A DNA stretch of 64,000 bases from Eudorina sp. 2006-703-Eu-15 (lineage: Eukaryota > Chlorophyta > Chlorophyceae > Chlamydomonadales > Volvocaceae): the NCBI GenBank assembly GCA_003117195.1, contig BDSI01000073.1, positions 310,001 to 374,000 of the forward strand. Direction: 5' to 3'. Positions 47,001 through 59,191 of this stretch are shown here, in pieces. Numbering within the stretch: the stretch's first letter is position 1; every line of letters starts with the position of its first letter. The notes beneath the pieces were generated by a model. That model searched no databases and was not told where the DNA came from. It saw only the letters and a list, made by a program, of their open reading frames with translations. The position numbers and the translations under genes are program-made.

Positions 47001-49790
47001 CCTTGTTGACCCGGCTTGATTCATCATCAACTGCCGCCGCGCCGCTTGCCTGTTCCCCCTCCATCCCCGCACGCGCCCGCATCCGCTGCGTTCCTGCAAC
47101 ACAGCTCTTCCAAAGCACCTTCATTCAGGTACGTACGCAAGCGAGCGAACGGACATACGTACAGCAGGCGGCAGTAGTAGTTTTGTTGGGCGGGTTGAAG
47201 ATGCAAGCAAGCAGCTGGTGCCGTGTGATGCGTCCCTTGCGCCGCGAAGTGCGCGCTGCGGACTGTTCTTAGGTTCTCACCGGGTGCTGCTGCGATTCGT
47301 TAAATTTCTGCAGTATGTTTGTGTGCAATCGATGTATTTTCCACTACTGCGCGCAAAGGCTCCTGCTGTTGCTTTCGCTGTTTGATCGGGATTCATAGTT
47401 TCATACCCATAACCTGGCTGCTGGCTGGTTTTCCTTCAAGCAATAATGAAGCGTTACGGGAATAGGTCGATGGACCCTTAGTTATTCTTGGGATTCCGTG
47501 AACTTCATTGCCGTACCTGTACGATATGCGCCGTACAGATCATCAACCCGACTGCCACCGTCATCCAAGTGCTGGAGTGGACTCTGCTCAACAGCGCCGT
47601 CGCGCTGGTGGGCTACTATTTCGCGGCCTTCACGATCGACCGGCCATGGATGGGCCGCATGAGGATGCAGTGCATGGGCTTCGCTTGGATGGTGGGTGCA
47701 TGCGTATGTAGTGCTGCTGCGAGTTGAGGAGGCGGCGGGCGGGACTCGATTCCCTCGACCGACGGCGGCCATTGTTACGTATGGTTCGGTGTCCGTGGTT
47801 CAGTGTCCGTGGGGCGGGCCTCAACGTCGACCTCCGTGCGTTGTGTATGCCGTCATGCATGCTGACTAAACAGTTCTTCATCAATTTGCGCCCGCAATAA
47901 TCAACATACACTGCGCTGTCCGCGGCGGCCACGACACTGCATCGCGCCTTGCTGTTGCCAGCCGTTGCCAGCTGTACGTTCACACCAGCTGCATGCAATA
48001 CTTGGCATTTGTTGGCTGCCTGTCCGGCAATTGTTCTAGGGCGTTGAATATTGCTATTGTTATCATTGGTGCGACGACAGCAGCAAGCAAGTGATCCACC
48101 GTGCACTGCTTCCCGTCTTGCCCTTGCTTGGTATACGCGCTGCGCAGTTCGTGCTCTTCCTGATCTGTGCGGTCCGGTACAACGAGCTGTCGACTGCCAA
48201 GTGAGTACCCGCGCATACATGGGATGTATGGAGCGCCCGCAAACGAGCGCTGTAGCGTGTATTGCCAACCCCCGCCAGCCAAATACCGCGGCTGATGATA
48301 TCGAGCGCCATCCTGCTTGGCCGAACAGGATTCGCTCCGGTCACGTGCGCGCGTGCCCCTGGTTGCCGCCGCTGCTGCTCTTCCTCACGTTCATTCCTGC
48401 GAGTTTCGGAATGTACCGCACGTACGATAGTACGGTGCGGTAGCTTGGCAGTTGGTACGCACGCACCCAGCCTCTCCGGATGGAGTATAATTGTGCGCCG
48501 CGCCAGGTCGGTTGGATTGCCCGGCTGTGCCCATTCGTTCCGCCGATTGTGCTGCCTCCGTCACGTCATTTAGGTGACGCGCCCTCCCTCGCTCGCCCGC
48601 AGTTTTTTAATTCCCCGCATCGCCCCTCGCCCCGTCCCTGTTATCACTCCATCCAGGTACATCCACGCCTTCCAGTTCCTGTACTACTTCTCCTCCTTCT
48701 GGGGCCAGTTCGGGCCCAACGCCACCACCTGGCTGCTGCCCGCCGAGCTGGCGCCCACCGAGGTGCGCTCCATGTGCCACGGCTTCTCGGCGGCTGTGGG
48801 CAAAGCGGGCGCGCTGGTGGCGGGTGTGGTGTTCAATTTGGTGTCCAACCGCGTCAAGTTCTGGATCAGCGCCTTCTGCGGCCTTGCCGGTAAGCCACCT
48901 GAGCATATCCGTCGTTGCCCTCGAGGGTGTATGTCAGGCCGACCCCCACCGAGCCTGTTCCCAACTAACGTCCCAAGCCGTTCCCGCGAACTAGGTGTGT
49001 AGATGTGCGTGTAGGCATCCCGCCTGCCCACGTGTAGCAGCGCGGCACAAAGGCTTACTCGATCGAAATGCCAGAAACCCAAACCCCGCCCATTTCTCGG
49101 GCGATTGTCTCTCCGCGGTCCAGCGGCCTGTAGGAGGGCTTGCTGTCCTGCATCACCAAGCCTTCTACACCACTACTGCGCCGCCGCTGCGCCATGCATG
49201 CGCACACAGCATTGTATGCGTGATGATCGATTTAACCGGCGATAGTTCTGGGTTGCTGCCGTGCGTGGCCCGTTGTTTGATTGGTGTCGGTGCGTCCACA
49301 CGGTGGATGGACACCCGTCTGCCTGAAAGGGCGCGGTCGGTGCGATGAGGCTTACTACGCAGTCCTCACGCAGTCCGCACGCACTCCTCTCCATCACACG
49401 CACGCGTATTGGTTCGGTCGCTGCGCGCCATCACCTTACCGTACAGGTGTCGTACTCACCATCATCAGCGTCCCCGACATCACGGGCCTGGACCTGCGCG
49501 AGGGCGATCGACGGTGGCTGGCCGTCCTCGACGGACATCACGACCACTACCACGGAGAGGCAGTCAACCCCAAGTATCTGTCGTTTCTCGAGCGCCTGCT
49601 GGGGTACGGCAGGTTGTACGAGTCCCCACATGAGCAGGAGGCCGCACTGGCGTACAAGAACACCACCTACAGTGCCGAGCCGTACGACGCCGCCCAGAAG
49701 TCGTACAAGGACGCCACCCCAAAGTCGGTTGCGGAGATGACGTATCGTCGCGTTTCGGTTACCAGGACGTCCGTGGCGGCCACGCAGTAG
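44041..49790 (+). CDS. PTA: Phosphate:H+ symporter, PHO84/PHT1 (PTA) type, copy 1
   Basis: Twelve exons join in phase to 594 aa: 44041-44201, 44305-44350, 44434-44476, 44893-45078, 45426-45662, 46026-46208, 46538-46659, 47105-47128, 47539-47691, 48148-48200, 48657-48889 and 49447-49790 (TAG). It is a 12-helix major facilitator protein. FFADRIGRKWGS is MFS motif A. GVGGEYPVASTSANE corresponds to the PHT1 GGDYPLS signature. MSWFVWDFAFYGN plus LFQSTFI, and FGPNATTWLLPAELAPTEVRSMCHGFSAA are diagnostic of PHT1/PHO84 transporters. These import inorganic phosphate with protons across the plasma membrane; algal PTA genes are often induced by phosphate starvation. Exon 8 is a 24-nt microexon. Relative to copies 2 and 3 this copy diverges in exon 4 (GYPECWSKHTT) and in its longer C-terminal tail. 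It retains an intron at 48890-49446 that copy 2 lacks. Confidence 0.93.
44636..44672 (+). repeat. Dispersed GGACCCC element copy
   Basis: GTTACAGCGGACCCC plus AAAGGGATCAACGGTGT, in intron 3 of transporter copy 1, and preceded by GAATGAAACTGATTGAAC. Confidence 0.6.
45188..45245. repeat. 29-bp tandem duplication
   Basis: Two head-to-tail copies of ACATACTGGCTGTTGGTTAT plus nine more bases, inside the fourth intron of phosphate-transporter copy 1. Confidence 0.85.
45851..45865 (+). repeat. Dispersed GGACCCC element copy
   Basis: GTTACAGCGGACCCC in intron 5 of transporter copy 1. Confidence 0.55.
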
Positions 49791-50734
49791 CCACATACGG
49801 GTCGCGGATTCCGTAACCAAGTAGTATTTTTGCCCAATCCTACTGAAATAAGTACAGCAGTTTGTACGTCCGAGCGATAGAGACCAGGCAAAGGTGACGT
49901 TAACCGATAATCTATCACAAATGCCAATATATGCATTCATGATCGTTAGTAGAATTGTCTACTTCTCGATCATTTCGGTCGCAGTTTCCTTCTCGACGAC
50001 GTTTTCAATCGTGGTTTTTGAGAAGCTGATATGTACTGCCCGTACTGTCCGTACTGATCTCCGGATAGGAAACATCTTTGTGGGCTTGAACGAAGCCTTC
50101 GTTCGATGGGGCGTACGGCTTACGAAAGCTAAGGAGCGGATAATATTACGACTGTACGTAGGATCGAGTATGGCTAATATGACAGCTGGAAGCATAGTTG
50201 GAATAGGGTCCAGCCACGGCTGCGTGAGGTTACGGATCTAGTTACGTAATCGGGACCGTAGCCGCCGGTTGCTGTTGAGCAATCGGTTCTAGGCAGAGGG
50301 CCGTCGACGAGCGAGTTGCTCGGTCGCCGGGAAACCGCATGCATGCATGGAAATCCGTACGAAATGAGTTGCCGTGTGTACGTAGTGATAATCACGGCGG
50401 GTAGGTAGGTCTCTATTATCCTCAAGGCTGTCACAGTGGAACCCGTGTTACAGTGGAACCCGCCCGCGGGTAATCGCCAGGTCTGTTGAGGGGACATGTG
50501 TGGTCGACTGCGTGTCAGAGCGAGGGCCCGCATGCAGGTAGGTGGGTACGTAGGTACGAATACGTACGCACAGCAGTACGGCCCAGCTACGTGGGTGCCC
50601 AGACAAATACGTAGCTGGCTATCTAGGTGCATTGCCATGTCTGTGAGTTTATTTGTCCATGTCTGTCCCTCGACAGCAAGCAAGTTCGTGTATGTTGTAT
50701 TTACTAATATAATTCCCCTGCTGCTGGGGTGTGC

Positions 50735-50764
50735 GTGCGTGCGTGCGTGCGTGCGTGCGGGCGG
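50735..50764. repeat. (GTGC)n microsatellite
   Basis: About six tandem GTGC units followed by GGGCGGGC, intergenic. Confidence 0.8.
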
Positions 50765-50890
50765 GCGTGCATCGGACGTCCGTTCCTTTCATATGATGTC
50801 TCAGTGGTGGTGTAGGTATTGAGTACGCGAATATGCCGGCATGCATGTTTCGGGGGGCCAGCATTACGGGCTCTGCGTGCGGTTCAAAAT

Positions 50891-51026
50891 CCATACATGG
50901 CTGGATGGCGACGGGCGGCAACGCGCACCCATGCACGTGGTCTGTCTCCTTTGGATCTCCATACATGGCTGGATGGCGACGGGCGGCAACGCGCACCCAT
51001 GCACCTGGTCTGTCTCCTGTGGATCT
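50891..51026. repeat. 68-bp tandem duplication
   Basis: Two adjacent copies beginning CCATACATGGCTGGATGGCG at 50891 and 50959. They differ at only two or three positions, so this is a recent duplication in non-coding sequence. Confidence 0.9.
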
Positions 51027-53156
51027 CTGAGGACTATCAGACAATCAAGTCAGCGTTGCGGTACCGGCCATCGATGTGTTGTGACGCGCCGGCGATCCAT
51101 GGGATGCGATGTGTGTCAATGTTGTGATTCGCATTGAATCAACAGATCGATTCAGCATGGACAGCCGGTCTGCCGTGATCGTCATCCACACGAGCAACTG
51201 GCGATCTGGGCTCGTTGGTTGTTGGTTGTTGCTTCTGGCGTTGTGTAGGGAGCGCGCGTGCGGTGCTGCTAGGTCCGCGCGAGTCGTCCGACGTACAACC
51301 GTATGTACCGCACGTACCGTAAGATGCATAACCGATGCGCTGGATACGCACGCCGTGCGTGCCTCGCTCCTGTAAGGATGCACTCCGAGAGGACGGGGGG
51401 CCACGGGCCCACGGTGGACGACGGATGGCTCACGGACCAATGGGGGACATGTGTGTGTTGTGCCTCGGGTTCGATGGCTGTCAGTTAGTTCCAGCAGACA
51501 TCTGAAGCCCGTGCGAGACACCGTGTGTAAACGATCGCCAGACGGTGCGAGAGAGATATTTGCTAGGCGGTTGCTGCCCGACCGTTTCTAGGTGCGATCG
51601 CAAGCAAGGAGCAATTAACAAAGGACATGTGTGTTTAGGAATGCAACCCTCCCGGATATGTGTATGTGCTTACAGCTGGTGCAATCGTGTCCATCCAATC
51701 GTGTGGTGCCCTACCTATCTGGAAAGTGCGTGCAGGCGCGTTTGGTGCGTGCCATCCATAGTCCTCCGTAATCGATAGATCTGATGTAAGGCTAGTAAGG
51801 GCTACTGCGATATAAGCAACGGCGCCGCCTAACGTGCAAACGTACTCACTGAGGTTCCGGCGGATTTCCGAACGAAGCGGGGCTGCTGTACGATGCTGTA
51901 CGATGCTGACACAGACGACACCGAGATATACAAAGCAAGTGAGCAGGCACGCAGAGTGATTGAACCTCTTGGGTCTAGGCACGGCCGGGCGCTGCCTCCA
52001 GCAGGGCGCGAGGGTCGGTCTGTCTGTCAGGACTCCTCTCAGGAGTGGTCGCTTTGCCGCACTTCGTGACAATCCGGGCGTGGGCGCGCATCCAGTCAAG
52101 TTCCAAGACCTTGAGCTTGAGAAAGAGGCGCGGGGGTGCGGCGATGCTTCGGAATGCATTCCGAATGCTCCGTCCCCACAAGAGTTACGTGTTACAGTAC
52201 ACAGCATTATGTATTGAATGTGTACGTACTGATCGTCAATCGATAACTTTTGAGGCAGGTAGTGTAAGAATGCTATGCCATGTACAAACAGGTTCAGAAA
52301 CGCTGTGCATCGATTTTTAGGATTTGAACATACCATCACCAATATCATCGACCCCACACCCTTACCCGCAGCTGATGTATGACTTGAAACACCCCGTCTT
52401 TGCCCAGAACAAATGGTGAGAATTGTGGGACACTTATCGCAGCGGTACGTCACTGGTGGCGGCCATATAATCATTTCCGTAATGCACGAGCCCGTACAGT
52501 ATTTTACCAAGCTCAAGCTTTGGTTGTCTTGATTGCCCGATACTCATGGATATGTCAGGATAGTGTGTATTGGAGTCGTGGGTGCTGAACATGCAGCGCC
52601 GTGACATGAGTGCAACGGAATATTCCATTTATACCGTTAGAAACTGACGACACCGGAATGTCCGGAACAACAAAATGCAAGCGTAAGAATATGAAGATAT
52701 CCAAATTTTAGCAGGCTGCATTCTAAACAAATCTTTACAATGTAGGGACGGGAGAGGACGGCCCATGCCATGTGTCCGACAAGTTTGGTCAGGAACCCCG
52801 CTAAACACAATCAGCAATTCGCAACGGAGAGAACACCTATGTGCTGGCTTATGAATTGTTGTTCATTGCGATTTGTACACAAAAGAACATTTTCAGTCAC
52901 AGGGGAATATGTTGTACAACAGTCATCAACGTCATTTAACGCGGAGTCACAGTCGTTCTTCCGTAACATCTTCTTTGCAATACTTAAAACCCTGTTATCA
53001 GCTTGAAATTCACAAATGTGCTCATAGGCTATCGGTCCTCGTTCTAAGCTTAAATTAAGCCAAGCCCGTATTCCCGTCAAAGAACGCTGCAAGTAATTTA
53101 TATATTAGCATCTCGTGCATATAAGATTTTACTTATTATTGAACAACTGCAGGACA

Positions 53157-56100
53157 ATGTCTGGAAGTTTGGGATCAAATAGGGTGTCTCCGTCCCCTCC
53201 AGTGCGACCCGCTGCCGACGAGGCCGGCGCCTTATCAGCTGCAGAAAATTCCCTTTGCCATGTTGAAGAGCAAGCTCCTCAAGTGAAGCACAATCCCATT
53301 GTCGCGTAAGTCAGACGGGGTCCAGCCACCGGATCTGCGCCGCCCTGCGACAGCCGGACTACTGTCTGACCTGCGTAATCAATTTAATTATTCCACCGAT
53401 GTCACATTGATATGCAGATTCATTTTATTCCTGGGTTCCTTCATGATCCCTGGTCTTGGCATGGTAAATGAGCCGTTCGATTTCGCTATGCGACAAGTGC
53501 AGATGATATCCCTCCTCCAAATTTCGTCGAACGCTAACAAATATCTATTTTTTACATTTGCAGTTCAGCGAGGCATACTTTGTTTTCGCCGTGGGAAACC
53601 TTGCATGTAAGGTGACGGGGTTAGTCAAGATGTTTAACCTGCTGCGTCAGAACATTGCGCAGCGCTGAGCTTCTGCAATCCGAGTGTTGCAAATGCTGTT
53701 AGTTCTTTGTATCTTTGTGTTGCGGTTGGTACGGACAAAGTCGTTGCCCGCTCATGTTGTCATCCGGAGTGCCGTCCGCCCCCGCTCTGTTGGTGTCCTC
53801 ACCGGTCCTCACCTACCCCTACGTAGCCATCTGGAAGAAGGAGTACCCTCTGTGCTGGTCCAAGCACGTCACCTGCCCCGTCAAGCTCTCCGACTCCATC
53901 ACCTACACGCAAGTCTGCGGCATCATCTTCGGCCAGATCGTGTTGGGCTTCTTCGCGGACCGAATCGGCCGCAAATGGGGCAGCGTGGCCACAGCAGCGA
54001 CCATGGTCGTGGGTGAGTCGAAACGATAGTCACATCCAAGTCACCGAATGCTCATGGTACGATGCCACTTGTGATTCAGGTGATAGTATTTTCCGTGTTG
54101 GTAGGTTTGACGGAACAAGTGGTCCGTTGCAGTATGAATCCCTTGCACCGTTGCACGTACAAGGCAAATGGGGTAAAGTATCCCGCAACGAAACCTGTAT
54201 ATTTATATGCTGAAGCTTACCTCGTGGCTTATACAAGCCCGTGACTGCCGTACACCTGCCTCTCACCCGCGCCCACAGGCGGCATCTTGATCGTCGTCTC
54301 CAACGGCCCCACCGACCGCGCCCTGTGGGCCATGTTCACTGCGGTCCAGTTCATCTTCGGCATCGGTGTGGGCGGCGAGTACCCGGTGGCCTCCACCTCC
54401 GCCAACGAGCGCGCCGAGTCGTCCGCGGCGCTGCAGAAGCGGCGTGGCGAGACGGTGGTCCTCACGTTCAGCATGCAGGGCTGGGGCAACCTCGTCAACA
54501 CGGCGGTCATCATTGGTGGGTTGGGGGTGACCTGAGTCATGGTCTCTAGGGAACAGCGCTTTGTCGTGCGCTGTTGAGCCTTCTTGGAGGCTAGATTTCA
54601 CTTTCAAAGCGCTCTGCATGTTCCTTTCCATGGTAGGTTATACACATGAAATATTGGAGTTGCTTTACATCAAGTAATGCATTCCGTGCCTTGCCAGGCT
54701 TTGACCCTCTGGCCAAGTCATCTGATCTAGTCTTGACCGCCGCGGCTTCCATGGTGTGTTGTCCGCAGCGATCATGGCTGGTTTCGGTCAGTACAACGCC
54801 CCATACAACCCGCACGCCCTTGAGGTCACGTGGCGGTTGTCGTACGCGATCGGCCTGATCCCGCTGATCGGCATCATGCTGTACCGCATCTTCCGTCTGA
54901 ATGAATCGGCGGTGTGGCAGAAGAAGCGCGAGGCGCTCAAGGCCATGGGAGGTACGACGACTGTACGATGACTGTACGATGCCGTCGTGACGTTGAAGAG
55001 GCGTCTTTCCCTGGCTGTTGCGGGGTGTATGGGTATCGTGATGAGGTCCGACGTTACACGGTGGATTCTGGTCCGCACCCGCTGGGCAGTCCGGGGGGCG
55101 GGCGGGGCAGTCCCACGGGTCCGCTTTGTGGTATCCAGTCTCATCCGTCTTGCCTCTGTACGCCGACATGGGAGTTAACGTTTAACTCAAAAAGTTTCAA
55201 ATTACTGCTGCTGAGGCTGAGGCTGGTGCTCATGGCTGCAGGCGCCACGGCCAAGGGCGTGCAGTGTCGCAAGTTCGGTCTGCTGATGTACTACTACTGG
55301 CACCGCAACTTTGGAACCGCCATGAGCTGGTTCGTCTGGGACTTTGCATTCTACGGCAACAAGGTGAGGCAGTCACGGCAAGAAGGTGGGGCGGTGATGC
55401 CTGCGGGCGCGTGCGCGCCAGGGAGACGCACGCCCGCAAGTCGTCCCATTCCCTCCCGTCCATCTCCGTCCTCCCGTCCATCCCGTCCCGCGTTCTTCGT
55501 TGCGCACAGAGGCGTCCGCGATCGTGCTCTCATGGGGGAGGGCTGTGCGTGACTCGAAACGCCTGAGCGGGGCCGCTCAAGCAACGCACGAGAATGGCAA
55601 AGAACCGCCGGCACTCATCGATCGGTGCAGCAGGGTGCATCAGCAGCCCCGATGACCCGCGGTTTTCACTGTAACATCATTAACAAAGATAGATGGAGAG
55701 GCTCTGGCAGGCTTGTTCCCGTCCACCTCCGTCTTTAGTTTGTCAGATAGACAGGCAGAGTCGATCGAGCGGCGGTGCGTGTGTCGATCCCGGGCTAAGT
55801 ACTCACTCATCCATTCCCCCTGCCCGCTTCTGGCTGCTGCCGGCTTCGCCCCTCCTGCTGCCGGTACCGACCGTGGAACACAGCTCTTCCAAGGCACCTT
55901 CATCAAGGTATGTATTCCTCCCGCGGCAGCATCTTGCTTGCCGTCCTGTTGCTCGCGAGCTGATTTATTATTAAGGATGTTATAGCGGACCCCGCGGGTC
56001 ATCGGAGCTGATTGTTGTTGAATGGCATACATTTGGAGGGCAAGTGTTGGCACTTGGCTGGCAGCAGCTGCAAGCAGGCGTAGTCCAGGGGGCCGCACGG

Positions 56101-57533
56101 CTGCCGTGTGCTTTTCCGGACGGTTGGTGAATTTTGATAGGAGCAAGGACAATAGTTCGTTGCTGCAACGACACGTTTCGTTATGACACGGTTTGTTATT
56201 TCTTGCCGTCGTGCAGATTATCAACCCGACCGCCAGCCTCATCCAAGTCCTGGAGTGGACGCTGCTCAACAGCTCCGTCGCGCTGGTGGGCTACTACTTC
56301 GCGGCCTTCACGATCGACCGGCCGTGGATGGGCCGCATGAGGATGCAGTGCATGGGCTTCGCATGGATGGTGGGTGTGAGAGCACCCTTATACCTGTTTC
56401 TGTCGTCCGCTGATCGCTGCTAGGGTGGCGTGTGTGAAAGATGGCTATCATCAGCCGCAAAACAAACTTCACCACCAAAGACTGGAACAGAAGTACGCGC
56501 GTCGTACTTCAGCGAACTGACTTGCAACTGGCAATATCTTGTTCCTGTCCAATCCGACCCTCTTATTCTGGTCTCGCTCACCCCTTGTGCCCTTGATGTT
56601 CCCCTCTGACCCCGCCCCCATGCACCATCGATCCCGTATCATCAGTTCGTGCTGTTCCTCATCTGCGCTGTGCGCTACAACGAGCTGTCCACGACCAAGT
56701 AAGTGTCCATATATACGTATATGTGACCCACGGGTCGTTGAAACACGGCGCTGCTTTGTGATGCATTGGGGGGATGCTTGTGCCCCATGGGCTGGGTTGG
56801 GAGGATGTGTGGTGGAACTGTGATACTACTGCACCGTCGCCAAACCCTGCATCCTGTACCGTTTGCCTAGGTGCTTGCGGCCCATCAGGTCCTACCCGCC
56901 CTTGGGGCGTGCTCTTCTACATAAAGAGGACATTACGGTGCAGTGCCCTAGCCGGCGGTATCATTTTTGATTCCCCGCGTCGTCACCCACCCGCTCCCTG
57001 TTGTCACTCCATCCAGGTACATCCACGCCTTCCAGTTCCTGTACTACTTCTCCTCCTTCTGGGGCCAGTTTGGGCCCAACGCCACCACCTGGCTGCTGCC
57101 CGCCGAGCTGGCGCCCACCGAGGTGCGCTCCATGTGCCACGGCTTCTCGGCGGCAGTGGGCAAGGCGGGCGCGCTGGTGGCGGGTGTGGTGTTCAACATG
57201 GTTGACAACCGGACCAAGTTCTGGATCAGCGCCTTCTGTGGGTTGGCGGGTGTCATTCTGACCATCATTACCATCCCCGACATCACGGGCCTCGACCTCC
57301 GCGAGGGCGACCGGCGCTGGCTGGCCGTCCTCGACGGACATCACGACCACTACCACGGAGACGCGGTCAACCCCAAGTATCTGTCGTTGTTCGAGCGCCT
57401 GCTAGGGTACGGCAGGCTGTACAATCCAGATGCTGCCGTGGCTGCCGTGATGCCGTACAAGGACACGGCCCCGAAGGCCACCGAGCTCACGTCAACACCG
57501 TCGAAACGGGCGTTTGTTGCTGCTGCACCATAG
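53157..57533 (+). CDS. PTA: Phosphate:H+ symporter, PHO84/PHT1 (PTA) type, copy 2
   Basis: Eleven exons join in phase to 570 aa: 53157-53305, 53418-53463, 53564-53606, 53827-54012, 54279-54515, 54769-54951, 55242-55363, 55884-55907, 56217-56369, 56646-56698 and 57017-57533 (TAG). It has the same MFS and PHT1 motifs as copy 1 (FFADRIGRKWGS, GVGGEYPVASTS, MSWFVWDFAFYGN, FGPNATTWLLPAEL). The final exon runs straight through the position where copy 1 has its last intron (LAGVILTIITIPDITG), so one intron is absent. In exon 7 the tryptophan of the conserved Q/K-W-R-K-F is cysteine (QCRKF). Parts of exons 4 and 5 match copy 3 nearly base for base. The role is plasma-membrane phosphate uptake, as in copy 1. 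A 5' UTR intron is likely, since the start follows AACTGCAG closely. Confidence 0.93.
55979..56007 (+). repeat. Dispersed GGACCCC element copy
   Basis: GTTATAGCGGACCCC plus GCGGGTCATCGG, in intron 8 of transporter copy 2. Confidence 0.55.
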
Positions 57534-58818
57534 CCTCATGGATGCAATCAAGTTTAATATCGGTTAATTTTTTCATCTCTTTTTGTGCTGTTTGAACACA
57601 GAACGGCTGTGAGATTTGATTCTATCTTGGAATCTGTCGCGGCTGACCTTTTCTGACACTTCTCTATCGATTCTATCTTGGACAGCGACACACGCAGTGG
57701 TGTACGGCATGATATGTACGGCAAAATGACAAGGCGGCCGAGTCGACCCATTGCACCGCATGTCGTGGAATCCACCAACGGTAGCTCAGGGTCGGCACGG
57801 CTAGCAGCAGTGAAGAAGATTCAGTGTTATTGACTGTGTCTTAGGTGTGGGTGCAACCGTTTTGTTTCTGTTCCGCATTGTTGTGTACTGCATAATAATT
57901 ACAAACTTGCCTGAGTGCTGTGAAGCACCTTGAGCGGGCTACGACTGCCGTCTCGCTATCTGCCGCCACAAGGTGCAAGACACCCCGGCGTGGCGTGCCC
58001 GCGCCGTGTGTGGCAGGACCTTGCATTGTCTACTGTCCGTTGGGCAGGAATCGTGCACCACTTACTCGCTTGTGCCATGCATTGATCCTCTGTCAGGAAG
58101 GCACGGACCTGGTAAACGTTTTGCGGGGTTGTGCACTGTATGCGCCTGTGATTCGGGCTAGGTTCTGTGACGCGAAATGGCATCAACGAAACTGCAGAGT
58201 ATTTGACTAGCTAGGTCTCCGGACCGTCGACAGGAGTACGTGGCGGGGATGGAGGCTGCTTATCCGTGCGTCAACCACTGAACACACGAACTATCTTTCT
58301 CTCCTGATACCCTTGCCGCGTTTTGGTGCTGCGCTCACGGGGTGCAAAGTAGCAATCGCGTTGGTTCTCTAGCACACCCTTGAAACCATGGCGTTCTGTC
58401 TGCGTGTTGGCCGATTGATGAGGCGGTATTCGCTATTCCTTTCCAGATACCTGATGAGGTCTTGCTCGACCTGCTCCTTATTGTGGGTGAGGAGGTTTAC
58501 GGCCGAATGGCACGCTCCACTCCTAGGGTTTTACCTCCTCCTCCTCTCCACACGATGACATCGCTCGCTGAGGACCACAAGGCAGGTGCCGCCAGGTCAT
58601 GCCATTCATGCACGGGTTACGGTAGTTCGCGTCACGCAGGTCTCCTCGGGCGGTTCTGGCTGTTCTGGCGTCTTGGCGTGTTCTGGGCGCGCTGCATGTG
58701 CGTGTGAAGACTGTTGTTCTCTATGCCGCGTTGCCGCCGCTGCTTCGTTGTGGTCATCTAGGTTCATCATCTTATCACGATGTGGCGATGGTATGGGTCT
58801 CCGTATGAATGAATGAAT

Positions 58819-58856
58819 GTTACAGCGGACCCCAACGGGATCATCGGTGTATACCA
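58819..58856 (+). repeat. Dispersed GGACCCC element copy
   Basis: GTTACAGCGGACCCC plus AACGGGATCATCGGTGTAT, preceded by GAATGAATGAAT. This is the best-preserved copy together with the one at 44636. Intergenic. Confidence 0.6.
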
Positions 58857-59149
58857 GAGCAAGCCCCAGTAGGCCCCACCGCCAAGGCGGCAGGTCACCT
58901 CCACACCACAACGCCGCACCCAAAGAAAACACACCGGGCCATAACCCCAACCAGTCAGACACCGAAGCAAGCAGAGGCGCGCAGCGGGGCAACACTACCA
59001 AAGGGATAGGCACAGCAGCGGGCATAATCCCCAGAAGTGGATAAAGCCAAGCACAGGGGAGGTCGCCCACACAGGCACCCCATTACCCAGCTACCACCAC
59101 CTCCGTATGTAGCAAGACGACGTGGTGTAAGACGACGCAAATGCTTACC

Positions 59150-59191
59150 GCCGGATGGTTGGGTCCCCAACCATCCGGATGGTTGGGGACC
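59150..59191. repeat. Inverted repeat (13-bp stem, 2-nt loop) with a third arm
   Basis: CCGGATGGTTGGG, TC, then its exact reverse complement CCCAACCATCCGG, overlapping a further GGATGGTTGGGGACCCA arm. It can form a cruciform or hairpin. No coding or transcription-terminator role can be assigned. Confidence 0.85.

Larger units (their letters stand above)
49791..53156. other. Intergenic region between transporter copies 1 and 2
   Basis: No exon recognised. It contains two degenerate GGACCC-type motifs at about 50431-50466, a GCGT microsatellite at about 50735-50764 and a 68-bp tandem duplication. The right end is AT-rich. The ATG of copy 2 is preceded by AACTGCAG, so a 5' UTR intron may begin in this region. 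Confidence 0.5.
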
